A stretch of DNA of 64,000 nt. Source: Mycolicibacterium baixiangningiae. GTDB lineage: Bacteria > Actinomycetota > Actinomycetes > Mycobacteriales > Mycobacteriaceae. Location: contig NZ_CP066218.1 of NCBI RefSeq assembly GCF_016313185.1, forward strand, positions 4,092,001 through 4,156,000, written 5' to 3'. Positions 47,931 through 56,435 of this stretch are shown piece by piece. Below the pieces are notes generated by a model. That model did no database searches, had not been told where the DNA came from, and saw nothing but the letters and a program-made list of their open reading frames with translations. Positions within the stretch are counted from its first letter, which is position 1. Each line of letters begins with the position of its first letter. The translations under genes were made by a program, and so were the position numbers.

Positions 47931-48818
47931 ATGGTCCAAGTAGATGTCTTCTGGTCGTACGCGATCGGCGCAGGGTTCGCCGTCGCGGCCACCCGTCAAA
48001 TCACTCGCGCCGGTCGCCACGCATCCGCGTCCGGCCCAGCGCCCAACCGCTGGGCGCGGTTCAGCTCACCGCATCGAGCCGTCACCCTGCTGTATTGCGC
48101 GGTGCTGTTCGCTGCCAGCGGGATATACCTATTGTGGGCGTTCCCCGATTGGGAGACGATGCAAGTCGCCACCGACCACGCTTCGATACCGGCTTGGCTG
48201 GTGACGATGTTCGCCATCACCAACGTCACTCAGGGACTTCTCGGTTATTGGGTCGCCGAACGACTCATCCTCGCCGGACACCACTATGCGGCCGTCCTGC
48301 AAGTCTGTCTCGGATACTTCGCCATGTTCTTCGTGCTGGTTCACGGCTGGGACGGTCGCGGCTACCAGCGCTTCTTCTCCGCTGATCAAGAAACCTTCCA
48401 TTCGTGGCCGGCTGATCCGTCCTTCGGTGAGGCACTGGACAGGATAGGACGTTGGCTCACCTCACCGGTGGCGCTGACGTTGGCCGGCATGAGCGTCATC
48501 GTCGTCGTCATGTTGTGGGTGATGCTCGACTCGATGCGGGAGGGCTTCCGTTCCGACGGCGTCGACCAGCCCGGCGCGCTAGCCCTGCTGGCCGCGATGC
48601 TGAGCACGGTCTTCGGGGTTTGCCTGCTGTCTGCGATCGTGGCCAGTGTGCTCATCCACCTCACAGGGTGGTTCATCGGCGCACCGCTTGCCGCAGTAGC
48701 GATCTGGGTCGGCGCGGTGTGGCCCCGAACCGGCGTTGTGTACCGCCTTTACGGGCTCCTCCGGCTCGACGAAACACCGACGCAGCCGTCGCCGCGGCCA
48801 GCCGCGGCGACGGCCTGA
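47931..48818 (+). CDS. Integral membrane protein, unknown function
   Basis: A 295-aa protein with GGAGG six to seven bases before ATG 47931. About seven to eight hydrophobic segments (for example AIGAGFAVAATRQ, VTLLYCAVLFAASGIYLLWA, MSVIVVVMLWVMLD, GVCLLSAIVASVLI) and a Pro-rich C-terminal tail mark it as a polytopic membrane protein. Charged loops carry GWDGRGYQRFF. I do not recognise the family. Its divergent TetR neighbour with a dyad suggests regulation in response to a small molecule. Confidence 0.82.
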   Translation: MVQVDVFWSYAIGAGFAVAATRQITRAGRHASASGPAPNRWARFSSPHRAVTLLYCAVLFAASGIYLLWAFPDWETMQVATDHASIPAWLVTMFAITNVTQGLLGYWVAERLILAGHHYAAVLQVCLGYFAMFFVLVHGWDGRGYQRFFSADQETFHSWPADPSFGEALDRIGRWLTSPVALTLAGMSVIVVVMLWVMLDSMREGFRSDGVDQPGALALLAAMLSTVFGVCLLSAIVASVLIHLTGWFIGAPLAAVAIWVGAVWPRTGVVYRLYGLLRLDETPTQPSPRPAAATA

Positions 48819-49004
48819 CACGCTACGGCTGATGGATCACTGCGCCTTCTGGCCGCACTGTCGGCAGGCGGAGGGGCAGAGCTGAGCCAGCTGTAAACGC
48901 TCGACCTTCGGGATGTGGTCGCCTCGGACGTCCGACCGGATGACTCAGGCCGTCCACGGGCGCGTGACCGAGGACCGGCGGACCGCCGCATCGGCGGTGT
49001 TCGC

Positions 49005-49946
49005 TTAGGTGGTTCCGCTTTTCGCCGACCCCGGGCTGAAGTTAGCCCACTGGCCGAGGGCAAATTCGCCATTGCTCCGCCTGACTTCCAGTGCGCCTGC
49101 ACCACCGAAGTGCCCGGGGATGAGCAACTCGCGTTCATCGGCGGCCCGCTCCAGTATGCGACGGCGACTGTCAGCCGCTTGCTGCGGCGCATAGCAGTAA
49201 GCGCTGCTGCAACAGGGATCGAGAATCTGCACCGGGCTATGCAATACATCTCCGGAGAACACAGCCCGATCACTCCCAGATGCGAGCCTGAGAACCGACG
49301 CACCGGGCGTGTGGCCGGGTGCCGATTCCAAGGTGAGGTGTTCGTCGATGGTGTACAGCCCTTCCCACAGCACGGCCTGTCCCGCCTCGTGGATCGGGGC
49401 GATACTGTCCTCATAGACGAGCCGGTCGACCTCTCCCAACCCTTCTCCGCTCGCATTGGTTGGACCATAGTGGGCGTCGTCGGCGGCGGGAATCAGGTAC
49501 TCGGCGTTGGGAAATGCGGGCACCCACTCGCCGCCTGCGTCGACGGTGTTCCCGCCTACGTGATCGACGTGCAGATGCGTATTGACAACTACGTCGACGT
49601 CTCCCGGTTCAACACCGGCTTCAGCGAGTACCGCCAGCAGATCGCTCTCACGCTGGTCAAACCAGGGCGCCATTCCCGGTCGCGCGCGCCCACTTCCCGC
49701 GCCCGTGTCAACCAGGATAGTGCGGCCGCCGCTTCGCAGTACCCACGACTGGAGCGCGATGACCATCCGGTCAGATTCGGGCTGCCAGTGGTCAGGAGCC
49801 AGCCAGTTCGCGTTGCGCGTCCACACCTCGGCGGCAACCTCTGGGAGAAACTCATTTGTCGGCAAGAACGGCTCATGCCATTCAATGACACGGATGACCT
49901 CGACGTCACCCAACACGATGTGCTGCACTAGATCGTCGCTACTCAC
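49005..49946 (-). CDS. Metallo-beta-lactamase-fold hydrolase
   Basis: A 313-aa MBL-fold enzyme. The metal motif is HLHVDHVGG (HxHxDH), with further ligands in APGHTPGA and FSGDVLH and a late LLIPGHFGG His. It starts MSSDDLVQH. Full length for quorum-quenching lactonase/alkylsulfatase-like relatives; the substrate is undefined. It stands alone between the membrane gene and an aldo/keto reductase remnant. Confidence 0.9.
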   Translation of the reverse strand: MSSDDLVQHIVLGDVEVIRVIEWHEPFLPTNEFLPEVAAEVWTRNANWLAPDHWQPESDRMVIALQSWVLRSGGRTILVDTGAGSGRARPGMAPWFDQRESDLLAVLAEAGVEPGDVDVVVNTHLHVDHVGGNTVDAGGEWVPAFPNAEYLIPAADDAHYGPTNASGEGLGEVDRLVYEDSIAPIHEAGQAVLWEGLYTIDEHLTLESAPGHTPGASVLRLASGSDRAVFSGDVLHSPVQILDPCCSSAYCYAPQQAADSRRRILERAADERELLIPGHFGGAGALEVRRSNGEFALGQWANFSPGSAKSGTT

Positions 49947-50195
49947 GAATTTGAACGTACACCGATCCGTGGGTCATCAACCTCGACGGGAGTCCTACCG
50001 CCTACGCGACCACCACGGACACCCACCGCCGAGCCGCCACCGGCACTCGCCAACCGACACACTGACCCCGCCATCAGGTTTGGAATTCCGGCGAGCACAC
50101 CCGGGAACTTTCGATGAGCGCGTTCACCCCAAAGACCGAGCACTGATTCGAGAGTCAGTAGCCCGCCGACACCTGTCACGATCGCCGCGAACGAC

Positions 50196-50446
50196 GTGGT
50201 GGCGATCTGGCCAGCATTCAGCGTGAAGGCATCGGACAGTTCAGCCATCAACGCCTTGCGCTCGTGCGTGGAATCGACGATTCGCAGATCCTGCAAACCC
50301 GGTATGTATTCGCTGCGGGATCGAACTGTCGAGGGCGAATTGATGCCGATGGCAAGGGAGTTGGGACTCGGAGTTGTTCCGTGGGGACCGCTCAGTGATG
50401 GCGTCCTCACCGGCAAGTTCACGCGAACCAATAAGTCGAGGGCTGT
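50196..50446 (+). pseudogene. Aldo/keto reductase remnant, deleted and frameshifted
   Basis: The plus strand gives NALRSCVESTIRR, matching the region before the LQTDYIDLY helix of family members, then after a frame change YSLRDRTVEGELMPMAREL and GLGVVPWGPLSDGVLTGKF, which is the YSLLQR..EGEL.PMARELGLGV block that normally lies ~120 residues further on. So the middle is deleted, and neither the N-terminal catalytic part nor a normal C-terminus follows. It borders the berberine-bridge-like oxidase, whose stop is at 50458. Confidence 0.72.
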
Positions 50447-50457
50447 CACGCTCGGCC

Positions 50458-51807
50458 TCACTGCAGTGATATTGCCCGGAAGACGCTGTTCGGGTCGTAT
50501 CGCGTCTTCAGGCGTAGCAGCCGGCCAGCATTCGGGCCGTACGCCACCGCCGCCTGCTCGGGGCGGTCGTCGCCGAAGTAATTGGGATAGGCGCTCTCAA
50601 GCGCGTGCGCGCTCAACGCGGCCACGTTCGCGTCGGCCCACGCGCGATTTTCAGCGTCGTCGCCGTCTTCCCACATCGCAAAGAACCCGATCAGGACGTG
50701 ACGTTGCCGGATACCGAAGGCAGTCGATTCTAGGGGGATACGCTCTGGTGCGCCGTGAAACGGATGCATGCCAATGTAACTCAGCGGAGATGGCCGTTCC
50801 TTCATTGCCTCGACCATGATCCGGATGGCCTCGGTGCTCAGTTCTGGCACGGTGACGGTGCGACACACCAGTTTCGACCTAGCGACCGTCAGCAGCGTGT
50901 CCACCTCTCGCAGCATCTGCGCCGGGGATTGTCGCTGCACCTGTACCAGCACGGGATCACCAAGTCCGGCCACGAAGTCTCGTACGCGTGCGTCCTCGGA
51001 CTCAGGACCGCTCCAGGCGTGCAGTATGACGAGCAGCACACCGCCATCCGGGCTCTGCTGAAAGCCCAACGTTTCGGTGAGCTCGTCTGGGAACTGCTCG
51101 ACCAGCGCGCCGTACCGACGGAGAACATCAGGGGCTTGATCCAGCGGGAATGCGATCGTCCCGGCTGACACCGACGGGATGGGATGCAGCTGAACCCGCA
51201 TCGTCGTGACCACACCGAAGTTGCCGCCGCCGCCGCGCAGCGCCCAAAAGAGATCGGGTTCGTTGTCCGCATCCGTCGACACCACACGACCATCGGCCAG
51301 TACGACCTCTGCGCCGAGCAGGTTGTCCAGCGCCATTCCAATTCGTCCGGTGAGAGGTCCGTAGCCGCCGCCGAGTGTCAGGCCAACAACACCGACGCGT
51401 CCCATCGACCCCGTGGCTGCTGCTAGTCCGTACTGCTCGGCGACGTCAGCGAGTTGCGCGAGCGTGGCTCCTCCGCCAACGATCGCAACATCCCCGTCGA
51501 TCAGAACCTGCTGCATTCGCGTCAAGTCGATGACGACATCCCCCCGTACCGAGCGCCCGGACCAGTCATTACCGCCGCCGAGCACAGAGAGTTCCACATC
51601 GTGCTTGACCGTCGCGAGCACCGCAGCGCGGACGTCAGCAGTCCTTTCAGGCGTCACGACCAGCCGAGGAGCGAAGTCGATTCCGGCGTTGTAGATGCGT
51701 TGCCGCGCGTCCTCATACCCTGGACCGGCGAAGTGCACCTTCGTCGGTCCGATTTCATCTCTCAAAGTGGCGTTCACGCGGGCGATCCGGTCGTCGAAGT
51801 CGTTCAT
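50458..51807 (-). CDS. FAD-linked oxidase, berberine-bridge-like, without covalent-flavin residues
   Basis: A 449-aa protein from ATG 51807 (MNDFDDRIARVN); the frame is open further upstream to 51939, so a 493-aa form is possible. The PP-loop region reads LGGGNDWSGRSV, with Asn where the family usually has the 8-alpha-linked His, and the other attachment site reads GSMGRVGVVG with Met instead of Cys. The C-terminal berberine-bridge block YGPNAGRLLRLKTRYDPNS is clear. It therefore probably binds FAD non-covalently and oxidises an alcohol or phenol. Its neighbours are a hydrolase and an aldo/keto reductase remnant. Confidence 0.88.
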   Translation of the reverse strand: MNDFDDRIARVNATLRDEIGPTKVHFAGPGYEDARQRIYNAGIDFAPRLVVTPERTADVRAAVLATVKHDVELSVLGGGNDWSGRSVRGDVVIDLTRMQQVLIDGDVAIVGGGATLAQLADVAEQYGLAAATGSMGRVGVVGLTLGGGYGPLTGRIGMALDNLLGAEVVLADGRVVSTDADNEPDLFWALRGGGGNFGVVTTMRVQLHPIPSVSAGTIAFPLDQAPDVLRRYGALVEQFPDELTETLGFQQSPDGGVLLVILHAWSGPESEDARVRDFVAGLGDPVLVQVQRQSPAQMLREVDTLLTVARSKLVCRTVTVPELSTEAIRIMVEAMKERPSPLSYIGMHPFHGAPERIPLESTAFGIRQRHVLIGFFAMWEDGDDAENRAWADANVAALSAHALESAYPNYFGDDRPEQAAVAYGPNAGRLLRLKTRYDPNSVFRAISLQ

Positions 51808-51981
51808 CTTGTCCAGTCCTGTCAAATCGCCGTTGGCTTGTGTATTTCTGTCATCGTCACCAACGAATTCTGGTGGCAGACCTGTTAAACGAGCAGCAGT
51901 GATCGGATGTCTGGCCTGAGCGACGAAGCTGTCGGCCATCCATGCGCTACAGATTGCGGTACCGCGCCGGCGCCGACGTCG

Positions 51982-52761
51982 TCAGAGTGATTCCCAGAAG
52001 GAACACAACGTCATCGCAGTCGCCTCCGGATCCTCCATCATCCACCAGTGGCCAAGGCCGTCCAGCTCGGCGGTTCGAGCACCCAGCCGGGCGGCGACTT
52101 CCACGGAAGCGGCCGGATCATCTGATTCGTCGGCAGTTCCCCGCAGAACCAGCCCGGGTATTTGCGAGGGTCGGGACAGCTCCGTGGCCCAGTCAGCATG
52201 GATGTTGGGCGTCGCCGACCGGTAGAGGTCGAGGATGCAGCCGCCCATCGTGGTGTCAATGCTTGCGTTGAGTTTCGATCTGTCAGCCGCATTCGGGCAC
52301 AACGTCAAGAAGGCGCTCTTCAGCCAGCCAGGTTCACCCGGCGCCGCGGCATTGGAAGGATCGCTGGCTACGAAGGCTGCTATCCACTCTTCACCGCGAC
52401 CGGGTGTCCGCCACACCTGCGCCATCTCGTGCCACTGATAGTTGGGATGAAATACAGAGCCGCAGTCTACGACCCAGCTGCGCACCGGCACGTCGAACGC
52501 CGTCACTGTCCGAAGGACGATTCCGGCACCCCAATCGTGCCCGACCACGTCTACCGGCCCCCCGACATTGCGCAGCGTCTCCGCAAGCCATGCCGCATAC
52601 TCGTCCTTCGTCGCACCGAAACCCGCGGGACGCGGGGAGCCGAAGCCCGGGAGGTCGAGCGCCACCGTTTCCACCCCATCGTCCGCGAGGCGCTCGCGCA
52701 GGCCGTTCCAGACCACACTTGTCTCCGGAACACCGTGCAGGAAAACCGCTGTCGCGCTCAA
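51982..52761 (-). CDS. Alpha/beta hydrolase, epoxide-hydrolase/haloalkane-dehalogenase-like
   Basis: A 259-aa hydrolase starting at TTG 52761 (MSATAVFLHGVPE when read as initiator), which overlaps a possible small upstream frame as TTGA. The HGVPE loop is the oxyanion region, the nucleophile is Asp in VGHDWGAG as in epoxide hydrolases and dehalogenases, and the His lies in LDGLGHWWMMED. Substrate unknown. The minus-strand order places it before the FAD-linked oxidase, 42 bp from that frame's furthest upstream start. Confidence 0.88.
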   Translation of the reverse strand: MSATAVFLHGVPETSVVWNGLRERLADDGVETVALDLPGFGSPRPAGFGATKDEYAAWLAETLRNVGGPVDVVGHDWGAGIVLRTVTAFDVPVRSWVVDCGSVFHPNYQWHEMAQVWRTPGRGEEWIAAFVASDPSNAAAPGEPGWLKSAFLTLCPNAADRSKLNASIDTTMGGCILDLYRSATPNIHADWATELSRPSQIPGLVLRGTADESDDPAASVEVAARLGARTAELDGLGHWWMMEDPEATAMTLCSFWESL

Positions 52762-52883
52762 CTCCCGACCCGTGGCGTCGGTGTCCCGACGGGATTGAAA
52801 GCGACGCCCTCGGCGGTGGCCAAGATCCCGCCGAGCATGTTCGTGATGGTGATGATGCTTGCCACCTTTCGGTTCTGATTCAC
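52758..52883 (-). CDS. Possible 41-aa leader-like small protein
   Basis: The GTG at 52883 opens a 41-codon frame (NQNRKVASIITITNMLGGI and so on) whose TGA overlaps the TTG start of the hydrolase. The tight overlap suggests translational coupling, and the composition is mixed hydrophobic without a clear fold. No family recognised and the RBS is weak, so this may be chance. Confidence 0.3.
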   Translation of the reverse strand: MNQNRKVASIITITNMLGGILATAEGVAFNPVGTPTPRVGS

Positions 52884-53058
52884 TGCGCCATCCTCATTCG
52901 GTCGCGGACGGTCATGGCTCCCCTGGTGGCGGCCTGGATCGGATCATTCGCGGGGGCGGATGTCACAATCCCATCATGTGCCGGCCCGAATGGGTTCTGC
53001 CAGGGCTTCGTGGTCCTATGACTGCCCGTACCAGGCCCCGCCGCCTTGTCGAGATTCC

Positions 53059-53328
53059 GCGAGTGAAAACGCGTTACGGTCGTGGGTTTCGAAACGGTGG
53101 CGGACGAGTCCCGCTGGCCGACCCACGCGAACCCGTCCTCAACTACGTGTACAGGACGGAGCCGAGCCGCTTATACGCGAGGGGCCGAGGAACTGTGGCG
53201 ACAAAGGTGGGTCAAGTACACCCACCGACATAGCGCCGCCGACGATTATCGTTGGCTCCATTGACGGAGTAGGACCGACGAAGCGATCCCAGCGGGCACG
53301 TCAGCGAGCTCTTGGATCGCTCGATCAG
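53059..53328. repeat. ~270-bp structured direct repeat, copy 1
   Basis: Nearly identical to 55019-55290. Base-paired arms inside both copies: CCGTCCT/AGGACGG (13-base loop, about 53134-53160), GGTGGGT/ACCCACC (7-base loop, about 53206-53226) and GCCGACGAT/ATCGTTGGC (1-base loop, about 53238-53256), plus the palindrome GTTTCGAAAC near 53086. In this copy AGCGATCC/GGATCGCT also pair. No protein frame is convincing. Strand and function unknown. Confidence 0.8.
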
Positions 53329-53467
53329 GTACCGCGAATAATGCTGGAGATTTAGCCTTTTCACACGATGGCCAACACTGGCAGTGTCCCCGTGCAGCGA
53401 GCACAACGGTCGTTCTAAACGGGTCCGAGGTCCGGGTCGGCCGGAATGTGGCGAAAGGACTATCTGC

Positions 53468-54175
53468 ATGAGCCGAGCGATGCCCGCTGACAATGATCCT
53501 GCGCGGGTACGGGCTAAGGGCTTACTGGTGGCGTTCACCGTGGCCACCTACGGGATCCCCTACGGTGCGGTCGCGGTCGCAGCCGGACTGGACGTCTGGC
53601 AGACGTGCTTCCTGAGTGTGGTCATGTTCACCGGCGGCTCTCAGTTCGCGCTGGTGGGGATCATCGCGGCGGGTGGAACCGCCGCGGGAGGACCGGCGAT
53701 CGCGAACGCAGCGTTGTTGGGCGTACGCAATATGTTCTATGCGGTGACGCTCGCACCGATTATTCGGCCCGCTCGGTGGAGACGCCTAGCCGCCGCGCAC
53801 CTGACCATCGACGAATCCACTGCCGTGGCAACGGCACAGCCGACGGTACCGTTGACGCGTCTGGGATTCTGGGTCACCGGGATTGGCACGTTCGTCGTCT
53901 GGAACATCAGTTCGTTGTTCGGCGCGCTGCTGGGTCAGGCAATCGGCGACGTACGGGCACTCGGCTTGGACGCGGCCGCGCCGGCCGCATTCCTCGGACT
54001 GCTGTGGCCGCAACTCAAGCAACGGAAGGCTCTGATGGTCGCGCTCGTCTCCGCCGCGGTGGCGGTTGCTGCGGCGCCGTGGGTTCCCACCGGAGTTCCG
54101 GTACTGCTCACTGTGGTCATCGCCATCCTCGTCGGCACGATGAACCTGTTCGGTGGGAGCAGGCCCGAGAAATGA
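53468..54175 (+). CDS. azlC: AzlC: branched-chain amino acid exporter, large subunit
   Basis: A 235-aa AzlC-family permease, ATG 53468. Hydrophobic segments and family features include the N-terminal GIPYGAVAVAAGL, the FTGGSQFALVGI block and the ARNMFY-like LLGVRNMFYAVTLAP motif that define AzlC proteins. It pairs with AzlD to export branched-chain amino acids or related compounds. Its stop overlaps azlD as ATGA. The pair is bounded on both sides by the 270-bp structured repeat, with which it may have moved. Confidence 0.92.
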   Translation: MSRAMPADNDPARVRAKGLLVAFTVATYGIPYGAVAVAAGLDVWQTCFLSVVMFTGGSQFALVGIIAAGGTAAGGPAIANAALLGVRNMFYAVTLAPIIRPARWRRLAAAHLTIDESTAVATAQPTVPLTRLGFWVTGIGTFVVWNISSLFGALLGQAIGDVRALGLDAAAPAAFLGLLWPQLKQRKALMVALVSAAVAVAAAPWVPTGVPVLLTVVIAILVGTMNLFGGSRPEK

Positions 54176-54483
54176 GTCTGTGGTGGATCCTGGTGCTCGC
54201 GTCGTTGGCATGTCTCCTCTTCAAGATCATCGGATACTTCATTCCGGGGAATTTCGTGAAGAGCGGACCCGTCCGCCGCACCGCCGACCTCCTGCCGGCG
54301 GCGCTGCTCGCCGGCCTCATCGCAACCGGGGTGGCGGTAGAGGACCGACAGCTCGTCATCGGAGCACCACTCGCCGGCGTTGCGACCGCCGCAGTGCTCT
54401 TCTGGCTGAGGGTGCCCTTTCTTCCGGCCGTGGTCGCAGCAGCCGTCGTGACCGCGGCGTTGCGCCTCTGGACACAGGCCTGA
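54172..54483 (+). CDS. azlD: AzlD: branched-chain amino acid exporter, small subunit
   Basis: A 103-aa membrane protein with three to four hydrophobic segments (MSLWWILVLASLACLLFKII, DLLPAALLAGLIATG, FLPAVVAAAVVTAAL), matching the size and topology of AzlD. The ATG at 54172 overlaps the azlC stop by 4 bp. It is required together with AzlC in characterised systems. Confidence 0.92.
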   Translation: MSLWWILVLASLACLLFKIIGYFIPGNFVKSGPVRRTADLLPAALLAGLIATGVAVEDRQLVIGAPLAGVATAAVLFWLRVPFLPAVVAAAVVTAALRLWTQA

Positions 54484-54795
54484 GGCCGTCACTGGCGGCG
54501 CCGTCACGGTGCCGGGCCGCGAAGGCACCCTGCGCGTTCTGCGCGCCGCCCGCGGCGCGAAAGCCCAACGAGCCGTGATCACCTCATCGACCGTCGCGGC
54601 CTCCCCCAAAGAGAAGAACACGGGCGTAATTGCCGAACAGCCTCATCACCGAACGTCTCATCTAGGTGACTTGCGCCCGCCGCCAATTGCTGTTTCCCGG
54701 AGGGCAATTGGCGAACGCTCGCCGGAACCGTCGGTCGATCAACTCGCGCCGCCGGGACGTCGCGCCCGAACGATCAACCAATAACCGAAGAAGAA
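54484..54795. other. Spacer after azlCD with a strong hairpin
   Basis: No gene found. A perfect 10-bp inverted repeat CGCCAATTGC (54681-54690) and GCAATTGGCG (54704-54713) with a 13-base loop lies here and could terminate azlCD transcription or be an operator; there is no U-tract. Confidence 0.5.
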
Positions 54796-54975
54796 ATGAG
54801 AACTGCGATGTGTATGGCGAAGAAGCTGGCCTTGGCGTTCGGGAATGCCGACGAGATGGCGGCTTTGTACGACGAGTCCGTGGTCTGGACCCTCTCGGAG
54901 GGCATCTCGGGTCAGGTTGGCCGAGCAGAGGGCAAGGACGCCATCGGTGCGAAAGAGCCCGGACATGACCTGTGA
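54796..54975 (+). pseudogene. Truncated SnoaL/NTF2-like protein
   Basis: A 59-codon frame (ATG 54796, GAAGAAG before it) reads LALAFGNADEMAALYDESVV and QVGRAEGKDAI, the N-terminal helix and first strand of SnoaL-like NTF2-fold proteins (normally 110-150 aa). It ends prematurely and the second repeat copy begins 44 bp later, so the rest of the gene was probably replaced or lost. Confidence 0.6.
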
Positions 54976-55018
54976 ACTGCACCGCGCCAGGCGCTGGAGA
55001 CGGCCGCCTTCGAGGTGG

Positions 55019-55290
55019 CGCGAGCGAAAGCGCGCTACGGTCAAGGGTTTCGAAACGGTGGCGGCGGACGAATCTCGCTGGCCCGACCACACGAACCCGT
55101 CCTCAACTACGTGTACAGGACGGAGCCGAGCCGCTTATACGCGAGGGGCCGAGGAACTGTCGCGACAAAGGTGGGTCAAGTACACCCACCGACATAGCGC
55201 CGCCGACGATTATCGTTGGCTCCATGGATGAGTAGGACCGACGAAGCGATCCCAGCGGACACGTCAGCGAGCTCTCGGACGCTCGATCAG
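55019..55290. repeat. ~270-bp structured direct repeat, copy 2
   Basis: Second copy of the 53059-53328 element, same orientation, about 1.96 kb away. The core of about 150 bases (55100-55220) differs at only one or two positions. The three core stems are conserved; the fourth stem of copy 1 is weakened here by a deleted base (GGACGCT for GGATCGCT). The flanks diverge outside the element. Confidence 0.8.
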
Positions 55291-55467
55291 CTAGTGGCAT
55301 TCGCGATCCTGCTGCTGGGTTTCCTTGGATCACCGGGCTGAGACGCGACGAGCACGACCGAAAGCTATGCCGGTCCTCGATTCCCGCTCATAGTCCATAC
55401 GCGGCCAAAGCCGGCGCGGTGACATGCCGCGCCATGGAGTCATGGAAAGCCGACTGTCAGGAGATTG

Positions 55468-56322
55468 ATGAAGATTCATCATGGGGATGTAGCGCTCATC
55501 ACGGGCGCGTCCCGCGGACTCGGTCGCCACATCGCCTTGGCGTTGGCGGGCCGGGGAATGAACGTGGTTCTGGCGGCGCGCAATTCGGGTGGGCTCGAGG
55601 ACGTCGCCGCCAGCGTGCGCGCCGCCACCGGTGTCAGCGTATCGACCGTAGTGGTCGATCTCAGCGATCGCGGGCAGGCGGCCTCCCTGGTGCAGCGGAC
55701 ACTTGACCTGACTGGACGCATCGACGTGCTCGTCAACAACGCTGGGATTGAAGCCGCCTGCCGGCCAGAGGAGGCGGACCTCGATGAACTCGGCGACATG
55801 ACCGATGTCAACCTGTTGGCACCGATGCTGCTGACCAGAACTGCGCTACCCGGAATGCTCGACCGCGGCCGAGGTCACATCGTTAATATGTCCTCGATGT
55901 CGGGGCTCGTGGCCTCCGCCTACCAGGAGTCCTACAGCGCAACCAAATTCGGTCTTGTCGGGTACACCCGCGCGCTTCGCATGACGGCACAGGACCGAGG
56001 TTGGAACGTGAGCGCCTCGGTGATCTGCCCGGGGTTCATGGCCGGGGACGGGATGTATGCGACGATGCAGAAGGAATTCGGGGTGGTGGCACCGAAACCC
56101 GCCGGAGACATGCCTGCCGACGCGGTGGGTGTCGCCGTCGTCGAAGCAGTGGAGAAGGATCTGCCCGACGTCCTGGTCATGCGAGGAGCGCCGAGGATGA
56201 TTGCGGTGGCTTCCATGGCAGCGCCACGGCTGTTCGAGCGCATGACCAGCCGAGCCGATCTCGCCGCGCCGTTCCGAACGGTGGCCGAGCACCGCAGCAC
56301 GCAGCGTAATGGCGACGGCTGA
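55468..56322 (+). CDS. SDR oxidoreductase
   Basis: A 284-aa classical SDR. The ATG at 55468 was chosen over the TTG three bases upstream because AGGAG lies 5 bases before it. Cofactor loop TGASRGLGRHIA, NNAG near 89, catalytic Ser in NMSSMSG and YSATK. AARNS after the second strand suggests NADP(H). The C-terminus past residue 200 is longer than minimal SDRs. It sits alone after the repeat. Confidence 0.9.
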   Translation: MKIHHGDVALITGASRGLGRHIALALAGRGMNVVLAARNSGGLEDVAASVRAATGVSVSTVVVDLSDRGQAASLVQRTLDLTGRIDVLVNNAGIEAACRPEEADLDELGDMTDVNLLAPMLLTRTALPGMLDRGRGHIVNMSSMSGLVASAYQESYSATKFGLVGYTRALRMTAQDRGWNVSASVICPGFMAGDGMYATMQKEFGVVAPKPAGDMPADAVGVAVVEAVEKDLPDVLVMRGAPRMIAVASMAAPRLFERMTSRADLAAPFRTVAEHRSTQRNGDG

Positions 56323-56435
56323 AGCCTTGGCGCTGGCATTACCGGTCTACGGCTTTCTTTCATTATTCGCGGAACGGCTTCCAGAGACGTCGCGACCTTC
56401 GTGTGGGGTGGGTAGAGGACGCCGCTGACGCGCGG

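Noticed and set aside
53935..54621. 228-codon minus-strand frame opposite azlCD
   Set aside because: It lies mostly antisense to azlC and azlD, which are clearly coding, and shows no recognisable fold.
54808..55231. Several short proteins that could be read from both copies of the 270-bp repeat
   Set aside because: More than one frame is equally open, and the strong stems explain the conservation better than a protein.
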